A DNA stretch of 64,000 nucleotides from Sinanaerobacter sp. ZZT-01 (GCF_035621135.1 NZ_CP141728.1:1302001-1366000), one strand, 5' to 3'; shown: positions 8,556-17,259, counted from the stretch's first letter. Program-made: numbers and translations. The notes: generated from the letters alone by a model not told the origin.

Positions 8556-9956
8556 TTAAAGTCCTAAAACTTCTTTTACAAAGGCAACATCTGTCTTTGT
8601 CTCTGCTGCAAGAAATTCTAAATCAGCATCCGTTGGAGTTCCTTCGTGTTTTTTGCAAGCTTTTTTGATTAAAGAAGATCTGAAGCGCTTGATATCAGCC
8701 TCTTTGCACTTAATGTAGCTTGGATCCTTAGGAAGGATAACATTTTCTCCTGGTTTGTCTTCTGCCGGATCACCGAAGCGGATATCAATGCCGTTGTCTC
8801 TTGCGAAAGACAACTGTGGCTGGATGTGCTTTCCTGCACCGGTATATTCTGTCTCACTGATAACGATTACTGCATCTTCCGGAAGCTCCTGAGCCAATGA
8901 AAATGCTGCTGCTAATGCAGTATTTCCTGCCGGTCCTCTTTCAATTCCCTCCAGGTTTGCAAGAGCTTCTGTCATGTAGAATACTTCACCCTGTGTTACC
9001 GTTACATAACGATCCATGTAACGAAGTGGTCTTGCAGCACTTCTCGGAACATCGGAGTGATCTGGGTCTGTAGCGTATGGAACACCAAATCCGGTGTGAC
9101 CTGTTGTGCAGGATTTTAAATTAAACTGCTTATCGGAAGCCATGTGAAGTCCCGTTAAATCAATGGAGGCTGCAACATATTTTGTGTCGGTAGCTCCAGC
9201 CTTCATAAGACCACGAGCAGTTCCCGTCATCATTCCGCCGCCGGCATTTGTGCAAACAACCATATCCGGGTCTTTTCCGATATTTTCACGGCACTGCATA
9301 GCAATTTCATATCCTAAAGTTTCTACTCCGGCAATACCGAATGGAGAATATAAGGAAGCATTGAAGTATCCTGTATCTTCTAAGATTGACAAGAAGGAAT
9401 AGAATAATTCAGGTCCAACAGTAAGCTGAACAACTTCCGCACCAAATGCTTCGCACTTTCTTGCTTTTTCTACGATTTCAGGCTGACCAACTCCACGGGA
9501 GTCATAGCATTCCTGAACGATGATGCACTCTAAGCCCTGCATCGCTGCCTGCGATGCAACTGCTGCACCATAGTTTCCGGATGTTGCTGCGATAACGCCT
9601 TTATATCCAAGCTTCTTTGCATGAGCAACTGCGCAAGCAGCTCTTCTTGCCTTGAAGGAACCGGATGGGTTTGCAGCTTCATCTTTAGCGAAAATACGAG
9701 CACCATACCCTGGCTTTGCATACTTTCTTGAAAGCGCAGATAAATTTTTCAGCTCTAATAACGGTGTATTACCAACACCTGTTCTGCCTTGAATTTTAGA
9801 AACTTCATCTAATGTATACCCAGTTGACTTCATTAAGGTTTCATAGTCAAATGCTACGGAACCGGATTCAAATTCTGCATAATCTAAGCCTAGAGCTTTT
9901 TTCATGATTTCATTGGATCTTCCCATAACGGAAGCATAATCTTTTGCTAATGCCAT
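8556..9956 (-). CDS. ortB: 2-amino-4-oxopentanoate thiolase, large (PLP) subunit
   Basis: A 466-residue PLP-dependent subunit. With OrtA it cleaves 2-amino-4-oxopentanoate with CoA into alanine and acetyl-CoA, the final step of oxidative ornithine degradation. It has a threonine-synthase/tryptophan-synthase-beta-like fold (fold type II): NPSGSFKARRAACAV holds the PLP lysine, AATSGNYGAAVA is the phosphate and substrate loop, and TNAGGGMMTGTARG is a glycine-rich loop. The start follows GGAGGTGAAAAATA. Its first base coincides with the last base of the ortA stop, so the subunits are coupled. Confidence 0.93.
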   Translation of the reverse strand: MALAKDYASVMGRSNEIMKKALGLDYAEFESGSVAFDYETLMKSTGYTLDEVSKIQGRTGVGNTPLLELKNLSALSRKYAKPGYGARIFAKDEAANPSGSFKARRAACAVAHAKKLGYKGVIAATSGNYGAAVASQAAMQGLECIIVQECYDSRGVGQPEIVEKARKCEAFGAEVVQLTVGPELFYSFLSILEDTGYFNASLYSPFGIAGVETLGYEIAMQCRENIGKDPDMVVCTNAGGGMMTGTARGLMKAGATDTKYVAASIDLTGLHMASDKQFNLKSCTTGHTGFGVPYATDPDHSDVPRSAARPLRYMDRYVTVTQGEVFYMTEALANLEGIERGPAGNTALAAAFSLAQELPEDAVIVISETEYTGAGKHIQPQLSFARDNGIDIRFGDPAEDKPGENVILPKDPSYIKCKEADIKRFRSSLIKKACKKHEGTPTDADLEFLAAETKTDVAFVKEVLGL

Positions 9957-10255
9957 TATTTTTCACCTCCGAACATGATTTCTCTCAACTGCTTATCAAT
10001 CTGTACTAATTCTGGGATAAACTTTCCATAACTATGTGTATAATAAGGGTTCACTTCTAGCAGTTTTCCCTTTTCCATACGATTTGCTACAGTCTTAATA
10101 GTAACTTCATCGCCGATTTCTGCATCTTCCTGTAAAAATCCTTTTGTCCACATTTCAAGAGGGCATGCTCTTGTATCATCTGGAACTTTTGGAGCTCTTC
10201 CAGATGGTTCCAATACGATTGAGTGAATGCGAACCCATTCTCCCTTTTTAACCAT
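9956..10255 (-). CDS. ortA: 2-amino-4-oxopentanoate thiolase, small subunit
   Basis: A 99-residue partner of OrtB (MVKKGEWVRIHSIVLEPSGRAP, then DDTRACPLEMWTKGFL). The family has no cofactor motif and needs OrtB for activity. Two ATGs are possible. The one at 10255 is preferred because AGGAG then sits at a normal 7-nt spacing; the one at 10261 almost touches the AGGAG. It is transcribed after ord but 308 bp away, the gap holding the paired hairpin repeats. Confidence 0.9.
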   Translation of the reverse strand: MVKKGEWVRIHSIVLEPSGRAPKVPDDTRACPLEMWTKGFLQEDAEIGDEVTIKTVANRMEKGKLLEVNPYYTHSYGKFIPELVQIDKQLREIMFGGEK

Positions 10256-10354
10256 TTTCATTCTCCTTTTCTAGAAAAAAATTTTATACCTTTTTCTATG
10301 CTTCTATTAAAATTAATTCTCTTCAGTTTTTATTTATCCGAATACAATTTGCTA

Positions 10355-10385
10355 TAGAGGACGATTTTTTTAAAATCGTCCTCTA
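10355..10385 (-). other. Long perfect hairpin upstream of ortA
   Basis: AGAGGACGATTTT pairs with AAAATCGTCCTCT around a very short loop. No U-run follows on the minus strand (the next bases are ATAGCAAATT), so it is not a canonical terminator. It stands about 100 bp before the ortA start in the ord-ortA gap. Confidence 0.5.
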
Positions 10386-10396
10386 TCATTCATATA

Positions 10397-10517
10397 TTCT
10401 ATTTTCTTCGCCGTACAATTCTATGTGCTAAAGCACATGAATTGCTGATCTCGACTTTAAAGCTTTTCTATTTTCTTCGCCGTACAATTCTATGCACTAA
10501 AGTGCATGAATTGCTGA
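10397..10517. repeat. Two 52-bp direct repeats, each a 12-bp hairpin with compensatory changes
   Basis: Copies lie at 10397-10448 and 10466-10517 (period 69 bp). Both read TTCTATTTTCTTCGCCGTA, then a hairpin, then CTGA. The hairpin stem is CAATTC-t-ATGTGC/GCACAT-GAATTG in the first copy and CAATTC-t-ATGCAC/GTGCAT-GAATTG in the second, with loop TAAA in both. The four differences between copies all fall in the stem and form two compensatory base-pair changes, so selection appears to act on the structure. It fits no riboswitch or RNA family that I recognise. Confidence 0.7.
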
Positions 10518-10523
10518 CGGAGG

Positions 10524-10560
10524 ACTTTCCATCAATTTGTTTCACAAATTGGGACAAGTC
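10524..10560 (-). other. Hairpin after the ord stop codon
   Basis: CAATTTGT/ACAAATTG (10533-10551) with a 3-nt loop is enclosed by GACTT/AAGTC. It begins 4 bp after the ord coding region ends and precedes the two 52-bp repeats in the direction of transcription. No U-run is present. Confidence 0.4.
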
Positions 10561-10563
10561 TCT

Positions 10564-11610
10564 CTATTTTACAATTTTAGCTTCTTCGCAGACCTGATCT
10601 CTCATGTCGCCCATGATTGCTCTTGGAACTGGAAGGGTTAACATTGTGTGAAGTCCTGCTCTTGCATTGATAACGTGAGGAATCATGTTAACGCACATAG
10701 CGATTGTTCCGATTCCGCCTTCAACTTCTGGACTGTTAACCATATTGATGTTTGGAGTTCCTTTAATGATTACATAATCGCCAGTCTGTACTCCAACCTG
10801 CTCTGGTTCGATCTGCTGAGGATGGTCCATTTCAATCATTAATTCGCCGTTTCTATATCCAAATGCCTTCATTGCAACACCTGCAACATTTCCAGCTTTT
10901 GCAAATCCATAAGGTGATTTTCTGTCAACATCTGTTACGATTGGATCCATTGATTGCTCGAACTTATCGATTTCCCAACCGATACCGTCAGCAATCATAC
11001 CCATGGATTCAGCAAAACCAACGTGTCCAGCTAATTCGCCCTTATTAAATTCTTCAACAGTAACACCAATACCCTGCTCTTCCATAACGGCAGGTCCAAA
11101 TGGAGATAATGAGTTTACACGTCTAGATACAATATGTTCTACCTCTTCCATGCAGCCAGTCATAATTAATACAAGTAAATCCATGATAAGACCTGGGTTG
11201 ATGCCAGTTCCTAAGCAAGATACTCCATTTGCCTTAGCAATTTCATCTAGCTGCTTAGCAAGCTCTGGTTCTTGCGCTTTTGGATAAGCCATTTCTTCAG
11301 CGGAAGTGATTACATTGATTTTTTGTTCCATTATGAACTTTAATTTATCAAATGCATTTCTTGTGAAAGAATCTGTGCAAAGTAGAACGATGTCAGCAGC
11401 GCCTGGTTTAATTACATCTTCAGCTGCGCCAATTAGCACGTCTTGTCTGTCGCCTTTTTCAGTTTTAATGAAATCATACATGCTCTTTCCGATTTTAGCA
11501 CCACGACCTACAGCGCCTACAATATCAACGCCCTTTTTCTTAAGCAGCATGTCAGCCATACCGCCGCCCATAGCACCAAGTCCCCAAATGATTACTTTTA
11601 CATTTTGCAT
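10564..11610 (-). CDS. ord: 2,4-diaminopentanoate dehydrogenase
   Basis: A 348-residue NAD(P)-dependent enzyme that oxidatively deaminates 2,4-diaminopentanoate to 2-amino-4-oxopentanoate, the step between OraSE and OrtAB. The N-terminal Rossmann fold shows IIWGLGAMGGGMAD, and the middle has GTGINPGLIMDLLVLIM, both typical of this dihydrodipicolinate-reductase-like family. The start at 11610 follows GGAGGATGAAAAG; a start five codons earlier is possible but poorly spaced. It is the first gene of the ornithine operon, behind a sigma-54 promoter about 110 bp upstream. Confidence 0.93.
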   Translation of the reverse strand: MQNVKVIIWGLGAMGGGMADMLLKKKGVDIVGAVGRGAKIGKSMYDFIKTEKGDRQDVLIGAAEDVIKPGAADIVLLCTDSFTRNAFDKLKFIMEQKINVITSAEEMAYPKAQEPELAKQLDEIAKANGVSCLGTGINPGLIMDLLVLIMTGCMEEVEHIVSRRVNSLSPFGPAVMEEQGIGVTVEEFNKGELAGHVGFAESMGMIADGIGWEIDKFEQSMDPIVTDVDRKSPYGFAKAGNVAGVAMKAFGYRNGELMIEMDHPQQIEPEQVGVQTGDYVIIKGTPNINMVNSPEVEGGIGTIAMCVNMIPHVINARAGLHTMLTLPVPRAIMGDMRDQVCEEAKIVK

Positions 11611-11717
11611 CTTTTCATCCTCCATTTTTTATAATTTTAAAAAATTAACTTTAAAATATCTTACAGTGCTTATCCCTCATTTCATGTTTTTTCTACACTG
11701 CTCGATACTAAATTATT

Positions 11718-11735
11718 AAGCAAATACTATGCCAA
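11718..11735 (-). promoter_or_regulatory. Sigma-54 promoter of the ornithine operon
   Basis: The minus strand reads TTGGCATAGTATTTGCTT: GG (-24) and GC (-12) are separated by exactly 10 nt, matching TGGCAY-N-TTGCW. The predicted start near 11709 leaves a leader of about 100 nt before ord. An enhancer-binding activator is encoded directly upstream. Confidence 0.8.
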
Positions 11736-11879
11736 AACAAATTTTATAATAAATATCCCTTTATTTTTAGTAATGTGCTTTATATTTCACTATATTATTT
11801 GATAATTAATGGATTTTTTATTCTTTATTTTTTTGATCTATACAAATTTTGCTTATTTTTTACTTATTTTTTAAAATTA
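11736..11879. other. AT-rich spacer between the sigma-54 promoter and the activator gene
   Basis: Part of a 306-bp gap with no gene, lying upstream of the -24 element, where an activator and perhaps IHF/HU would bend DNA. It is extremely A/T-rich. No convincing enhancer dyad is visible apart from the palindrome at 11880-11918. Confidence 0.35.
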
Positions 11880-11918
11880 AAGCAAAAACATTTGCACTTA
11901 GTGCAAATGTTTTTGCTT
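11880..11918 (-). terminator. Terminator of the PAS-type activator gene, overlapping its stop codon
   Basis: A perfect 18-bp inverted repeat, AAGCAAAAACATTTGCAC and its complement around TTA, followed on the minus strand by TTAATTTT. The stop codon of the activator lies inside the stem. The TTTGCAC/GTGCAAA dyad also resembles the shape of RocR-type enhancer sites and sits about 150 bp above the sigma-54 promoter, so a double role is possible. Confidence 0.7.
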
Positions 11919-13311
11919 ATTCCATATTCATTTTATACTTTTTTATTTTATGCTGCAAGGTCTGGCGTTTAATCTTAAGCCGATTTGCAGCCTTCGATAT
12001 ATTTCCGCCTTCCGTTACCAATGCATGCTCAATTATTTCCCGCTCAATTCCTTCTAAATACAAGTCTAATCCCTCTTGTATTTCATAAATTCCCTGATGT
12101 GCAACAGACTTTCTTCGATTAATAATCAGATGCTCCGGCATCAAAACATGCTCATTATCTTCTGCCATTGAGATCGCACCCATAATAATATTCTCCAGTT
12201 CTCTCACATTTCCGGGGTAATCATAATCTAAAAGCTTCTCCTTCGCCTGCTCTGACAACATCCACATCTGCTTTCCATATTTCTCATTATGTTTTTCCAT
12301 AAATCGATTTGTCAGAAGGAGTATGTCGTCACGCCGTTCACGAAGAGGCGGAATATTAATCGGTACAATGTTCAGGCGATAAAAAAGGTCCTTTCTGAAT
12401 TTTCCACTCTCGATCAATTCCTCTGCCGGTTCATTAATAGTGGCGATGATTCGTACATCAATCGGAATATCTTTTGTTCCGCCGACTGTTCTTATATAAT
12501 CCTCCTGCAAAACACGCAGTAGCTTTCCCTGAAGCTCATAATGCATAGAATTGATTTCATCTAAAAGTAAAGTTCCCCCATCTGCCTGCTCAAACAATCC
12601 AACTCGATCCACAGCACCTGTAAATCCCCCTTTTGCTGTCCCGAATAAAAGACCTTCCAAAAGGTTTGCAGGGAGTGCAGCGCAATTTTGTGCAAGAAAT
12701 GGTTTATGCTTTCTCGGGCTATCGAAATGAATGCTCTGTGCAATCAGTTCCTTACCGGTACCGGTCTCTCCAAAAATTAATACTGATGCCGAACTTTTTG
12801 CAGCCTTCTTTGCAAGTGCAACAGTTTCAGAAAATTTTTCATTCTTACCGTACAAATTATCAAAGTTATATTTTTTAATCTTAAGTTCCTTTGCTTCTTC
12901 GGGGCAGTCAATTTCCTTCCTCAATTCTAAAATAGTATGTGACATCTTTTGAATATCCGTAATATTTTTTGCAATTTCAATGGCAGCAATCAATTTACCT
13001 TCTACGACCATAGGGAAGGTCGTATTGACAGTGGTAATTTCTTTACCATCCTTATTCAAATAAGTCTGTTCTTTCTTTAAAGTGGCCTTGCGGTGCAATA
13101 TCGCTTTCATTAGCGTACTTTCACTTTCATCCATGTTTTTAAAAACTTCTGCGAACGGTTTCCTTAAAACATCTTGACTTTCCATCTTCTCTAACTGAGC
13201 CATAGCCCGATTATAAATGATACTATTTCCGTCTGGGTCCACTACATGAATGCCTTCATCCATGGCTTGCAAAATTTTTTGCAGAACCTGTATATACTCC
13301 TTATTCTTCAT
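11917..13311 (-). CDS. PAS-domain sigma-54-dependent activator (RocR-like), probable ornithine operon regulator
   Basis: A 464-residue enhancer-binding protein. An N-terminal PAS domain (about residues 8-125, DEGIHVVDPDGNSIIYN) probably senses a ligand. The AAA+ domain starts about residue 150, with Walker A GETGTGKELIAQSIH, Walker B LLLDEINSM and arginine finger LRERRDD. A Fis-type helix-turn-helix ends the protein (GNISKAANRLKIKRQTLQ). The sigma-54 contact loop reads GGFTGA instead of the usual GAFTGA. It lies upstream of ord, in the same direction, next to a sigma-54 promoter. By analogy with RocR it would respond to ornithine or arginine; that is inferred. Confidence 0.88.
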   Translation of the reverse strand: MKNKEYIQVLQKILQAMDEGIHVVDPDGNSIIYNRAMAQLEKMESQDVLRKPFAEVFKNMDESESTLMKAILHRKATLKKEQTYLNKDGKEITTVNTTFPMVVEGKLIAAIEIAKNITDIQKMSHTILELRKEIDCPEEAKELKIKKYNFDNLYGKNEKFSETVALAKKAAKSSASVLIFGETGTGKELIAQSIHFDSPRKHKPFLAQNCAALPANLLEGLLFGTAKGGFTGAVDRVGLFEQADGGTLLLDEINSMHYELQGKLLRVLQEDYIRTVGGTKDIPIDVRIIATINEPAEELIESGKFRKDLFYRLNIVPINIPPLRERRDDILLLTNRFMEKHNEKYGKQMWMLSEQAKEKLLDYDYPGNVRELENIIMGAISMAEDNEHVLMPEHLIINRRKSVAHQGIYEIQEGLDLYLEGIEREIIEHALVTEGGNISKAANRLKIKRQTLQHKIKKYKMNME

Positions 13312-13433
13312 GACAAAAACGTCCCCTTTTTACATAATCACTCTTTATAATCACTTATTTTCATTCTATACTTTTTTAGGAGATATCGCAAATTATTTAA
13401 GGTATACTCTGTAAAATTAAGCTCGTAAATCCT

Positions 13434-14816
13434 TTAAGAAAATTTAATTTTATATTCATGCAATTTCTTATATAAATTTTTTCTGGCTAATTGTAATTCC
13501 TCTGCTGTTTTTGTTATGCTCCACTCATTTCGATCCAGTGCCTTAAGAATAAATATTTTTTCAAATTCTTTTCTTGCTTCTGAAAGTGTTTTTATTTTTA
13601 TAGTCTCACCTAACTGTAAAATATCTTCTTTCATATTTTTATTACGTATTTCTTCTGGTATATCCTCCAAATCAATCTTCTCATGCTTAGATAGTACTAC
13701 CAAGCGTTCAATTACATTTTTCAGCTCGCGCACATTTCCCGGCCACTCATACTCTAACAGCTGCTGCAATGCCTCTTTTTCAAAGAGCATTACAGGTTTC
13801 TTTACTTCTTTTGCAATTTGCTTTAAAAAATAATCCGTTAAAATAGGAATATCCTCTCTGCGTTCACGTAAAGGTGGAATCGTAAGAGGCAAAACATTAA
13901 TACGATAAAATAGGTCTTCACGAAATCTATGATTTTCTACCTCCTGCCGCAAATCTTTATTCGTTGCTGCGATTAAGCGAAAGTCAGTTTTTATCGTAGA
14001 AGACCCTCCCACACGTTCAAACTCTTTTTCCTGTAATACCCGCAAAAGTTTTGCCTGTGTTCCCAAAGGCAATTCTCCGATTTCATCTAACAGAATGGTT
14101 CCTTCCTGCGCCATTTCAAACCGCCCTTTTCGCATGCGGTCAGCTCCAGTAAAAGCACCTTTCTCATGTCCAAATAATTCACTTTCTAATAAATTTTGCG
14201 TTAAAGCTGCGCAATTGACCCGTACAAAGGTTCTATCCTTCCGTTTACTTTTGTTGTAAATCATATTTGCTAATATTTCTTTTCCAGTCCCGCTTTCACC
14301 CATTATCAATACGGTACTATCCATGGGCGCAATGGTTTCCACTTTTTCTTTTATTTTTTTAATGCAAAGGCTATTTCCGATTAAGGGCTCCTCTTTTGTA
14401 ATATCAGAGATTTGCTGCCTTAATACATAATTTTCCTCTTTTATAGAGTAAACCTCATATGCGCGTTTTACATTAAAAAGAAGTTCTTCAATATCAGCCG
14501 GTTTTAACAAATAGGTAAAAGCACCTTTGTGGACGGCTTCTACAGCACCAGATACAGACCCCTCTGCCGTCAGCATGATTACTTCTGTAATAGGAGAGCA
14601 TTCTTTTATTTCTTTTAATAATGCCATTCCATCCATTTTCGGCATTATAATATCTGAGATAACCACTGCAATCTGCTGTCTTTTTATAATGTCTAAAGCT
14701 TTTAAACTGTTTGATGCCGTAATTACATTAAAATTTTTTAGTGTAAAAATCTTTTCATAAACCTTTAGCAGACCGATATCGTCATCAACTAGAAGAATCT
14801 GCGTGTTGTAATTCAT
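13434..14816 (-). CDS. NtrC-family sigma-54 response regulator
   Basis: A 460-residue three-domain regulator. The receiver domain has the acidic pocket DDD (11-13), phospho-acceptor Asp 55 (VVISDIIMPKMDG) and Lys 105 (LLKPAD). The AAA+ domain has GESGTGKE, ESELFGHEKGAFTGA (intact GAFTGA loop) and LLDEIGEL. A Fis-type C-terminal helix-turn-helix reads SITKTAEELQLARKNLYKK. Its start overlaps the end of the sensor kinase gene by 32 bp, so the two form a coupled two-component operon. Its probable target is the sigma-54 promoter at 19493-19510 of the neighbouring hydrolase/permease operon. Confidence 0.92.
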   Translation of the reverse strand: MNYNTQILLVDDDIGLLKVYEKIFTLKNFNVITASNSLKALDIIKRQQIAVVISDIIMPKMDGMALLKEIKECSPITEVIMLTAEGSVSGAVEAVHKGAFTYLLKPADIEELLFNVKRAYEVYSIKEENYVLRQQISDITKEEPLIGNSLCIKKIKEKVETIAPMDSTVLIMGESGTGKEILANMIYNKSKRKDRTFVRVNCAALTQNLLESELFGHEKGAFTGADRMRKGRFEMAQEGTILLDEIGELPLGTQAKLLRVLQEKEFERVGGSSTIKTDFRLIAATNKDLRQEVENHRFREDLFYRINVLPLTIPPLRERREDIPILTDYFLKQIAKEVKKPVMLFEKEALQQLLEYEWPGNVRELKNVIERLVVLSKHEKIDLEDIPEEIRNKNMKEDILQLGETIKIKTLSEARKEFEKIFILKALDRNEWSITKTAEELQLARKNLYKKLHEYKIKFS

Positions 14817-17172
14817 AGTTTGTCCCTTTCTCGCTTATGGGAAAGTAAAGTATAAAAGCCGTCCCTATTCCAACTTGGCTTTCTACTTCAATTTTACCTC
14901 CCATTTTCTCAACTAGCATCTTGGTAATCCACAGCCCTAAACCAGTCCCGCTTTCAAGCTGATCAGTAGTAAAAAAAGGCGTGAATATCTTTTCTAAGTT
15001 TTCAGATGGAATTCCTATCCCATCATCTTCAATGCGAATTCGTACTTTTTTATTTCCTCCTTCTCCTTCCACGCATCCATTAATTTTTATTTTACCACCT
15101 TCATTCAATGCTTTGATGGCATTGGCGATGATATTTTGAAAAATGTTTTTTAATGGTTCCGCTTTCCCATAATATAAGAAAGGATCTGGTTCAAAATGCT
15201 TTTCAATCAAAATGCCATATCGAATGCAGTCACGATTATTTAAAAGTAATATCTGGTTGATTATTTTCGTCATATCCACCAATACATCTTTATCTTCTTC
15301 TCTTGCAGAAAAATCCAATAAGCTGTAAATTACCTTTTCAGCTTCCTTTACCGTCTCTGAGACAGTTTTTATAATTTCTTTAACTTCACACTCTTCTTCC
15401 GTCCTTGTATACGCATCAAGCAGATACATAGATCCTTTGATTACTGTAAGTGGATTTTTTAATTCATGTGCAATTGCTGATGAAATCTGCCCAATGCCAG
15501 CCAGCTTCTCTGCTTGCTGCAATTCCTTCTCCATTAATATACTTTTCGTCACCCGCTGACTGAAAACTACGATCTCTTCTACCTCATTATTCCGATTGAT
15601 AATAGGATAATAAGCATTGTTATAAATTTCACCGTCAATCGCCATGCGTGCATAAGCAGATTCTTTTCCAGTTATCACTTCGCGTATTTTGCATCCTTTA
15701 CAAATACCTTCTCCATTTGAAAAAATATCATAACAATATCGTTTATAATTCCCTAATAATCCAAGAAGTCTTTTCCCTTTTTTGTTCATCATGCGAATTT
15801 CTCCGTCAGGAGTTACAATCATTAAAATTCCGCTGATACTGTTAAAAATGCTTTCAATTTCTCTGTTTTTTTCTAGCAAGCTTTCAGTGTATTCCTCTAC
15901 GTGTTCACTCATAAAACAAAAAGCATCTGATAAGGTCTCGATTTCAGAATACCCTTCCAGATGTTTTGTTTCCCTAAAATTTCCGGAAGCAATACCCTTT
16001 GCCTGATTCACTAATTCATTCATTGGTTTTGAATATTTCTTCAGCAGAATAAATCCAAAGATTAAAATCGCAGCAAATAGGAAGAGTAGAAAGATTAAAA
16101 AGTTGTTTCTTTCAATCCGGTGAATCGCCGTATATTCCGATCGATCAATCTCTAAAACCAACCTCCACGGCATGCCTTTAACAGGTGCAAAAGCTAAAGT
16201 TCTCAAGGAGCCGGAGCCATCTGCAAGCGCATAAGAAGTCATTCCTTTTTCTTCGCTGAGAGCGATATTTAAAGCCTTTCTCTTGCTTTCGTTTGTCTCC
16301 TCTTTATCAAAAATGTTATCTAAAAAAAGCTGACCCTGTTTTGTAACAGGAGTTACATATTTAGGATGAAAAATAATATCTCCGTTTTCTGATAATAGAT
16401 ATATGAGTCCTGATTCTCCCAGATTAAAATCGGTAAGAAATTTTTCTCTCAATGTACTGATCCCAATATCTGCACTGACTACTCCGAATAGAGAGTTTTT
16501 ATAATACACAGGATGAGAGCAGCTAATCAGCCATCCCGTCCCCAGATAATCTACGTATGGTTTCGTCCAAATAGTCTTACGCTCTGGGTTATTCTGTTCA
16601 TTAGCATCCACATAAAATGGATCTTCTTTTTGTTGATGGTTTGGCATGAATACACCCATGCCGAAATATGGGTAGCAGCGTAAAAGTCCTTCCTCCGTTG
16701 AAATATAAATCCATCGAACAGTATCCTGTCTTTGTTTTACTTCTTGAAAACGAGCATCCAGCTTCTCTGTCAAGTTAATAACACGGATGGCATCAGATGT
16801 CAATTCTTGATTTGCCGGAAAAAAAACAGCAGAGCAATCCGGTTCTTTTTCTGATTTTTTACGCATTAAGGTTCCTAAATTATTAAAATAATATTCATCC
16901 GACAATGTATCACCACGATCTGTATCTGTAATATATTTTTCGGCCCACGTCGCTGTATTCTCAGCTTCATAAGCAACATTTTTCATTATCATAGATATGG
17001 AATTAGCCTTTTCTGAGGCAAGTTCGAGTAAGCTGCTTTCTACATTTCGCCTCGCTGTCTGTTTATCTTGTTGAATTACAAAAAAAGTAAATACCAAAAG
17101 GGAAATGGCATTAAAAAGAATAAATACAATTAAAATGTTGGTAACTAGTGATTTCCTAACTAAATTTTTCAT
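14785..17172 (-). CDS. Membrane sensor histidine kinase with extracellular Cache domain
   Basis: A 795-residue kinase. A first membrane helix (about 11-31) is followed by a roughly 320-residue extracellular double-Cache-type sensor (YVDYLGTGWLISCSHPVYY, FGVVSADIGISTL), a second helix near 355-375, a HAMP region, a PAS domain with several Cys (YCYDIFSNGEGICKGCKI), and a HisKA domain with His 569 in SSAIAHELKNP. The HATPase part has N-box NIIANAIKAL, G1 DDGIGIP and G2 GTGLGLW. Cache domains of this kind often bind amino acids or small carboxylates. It partners the NtrC-type regulator that overlaps its 3' end. The start follows AGGAGGAAAAGGC. Confidence 0.92.
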   Translation of the reverse strand: MKNLVRKSLVTNILIVFILFNAISLLVFTFFVIQQDKQTARRNVESSLLELASEKANSISMIMKNVAYEAENTATWAEKYITDTDRGDTLSDEYYFNNLGTLMRKKSEKEPDCSAVFFPANQELTSDAIRVINLTEKLDARFQEVKQRQDTVRWIYISTEEGLLRCYPYFGMGVFMPNHQQKEDPFYVDANEQNNPERKTIWTKPYVDYLGTGWLISCSHPVYYKNSLFGVVSADIGISTLREKFLTDFNLGESGLIYLLSENGDIIFHPKYVTPVTKQGQLFLDNIFDKEETNESKRKALNIALSEEKGMTSYALADGSGSLRTLAFAPVKGMPWRLVLEIDRSEYTAIHRIERNNFLIFLLFLFAAILIFGFILLKKYSKPMNELVNQAKGIASGNFRETKHLEGYSEIETLSDAFCFMSEHVEEYTESLLEKNREIESIFNSISGILMIVTPDGEIRMMNKKGKRLLGLLGNYKRYCYDIFSNGEGICKGCKIREVITGKESAYARMAIDGEIYNNAYYPIINRNNEVEEIVVFSQRVTKSILMEKELQQAEKLAGIGQISSAIAHELKNPLTVIKGSMYLLDAYTRTEEECEVKEIIKTVSETVKEAEKVIYSLLDFSAREEDKDVLVDMTKIINQILLLNNRDCIRYGILIEKHFEPDPFLYYGKAEPLKNIFQNIIANAIKALNEGGKIKINGCVEGEGGNKKVRIRIEDDGIGIPSENLEKIFTPFFTTDQLESGTGLGLWITKMLVEKMGGKIEVESQVGIGTAFILYFPISEKGTNYELQHADSSS

Positions 17173-17218
17173 GCCTTTTCCTCCTAGCTCTGCTTTTGGA
17201 CCGGCAATTTACTACTTT

Positions 17219-17226
17219 TATTATAC
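17219..17226 (-). promoter_or_regulatory. Probable -10 of the sensor kinase operon
   Basis: The minus strand reads GGTATAAT, about 50 bp before the kinase start. The -35 region is not well conserved, so this is a weak sigma-A promoter prediction. Confidence 0.4.
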
Positions 17227-17259
17227 CAAAATTTAATTTTGTTTATAATGAAAATATAA

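Noticed and set aside
10397-10517. CRISPR array or tandem tRNA
   Set aside because: Only two units, long 52-bp repeats with a 17-bp spacer and no cas genes; no cloverleaf can be drawn.
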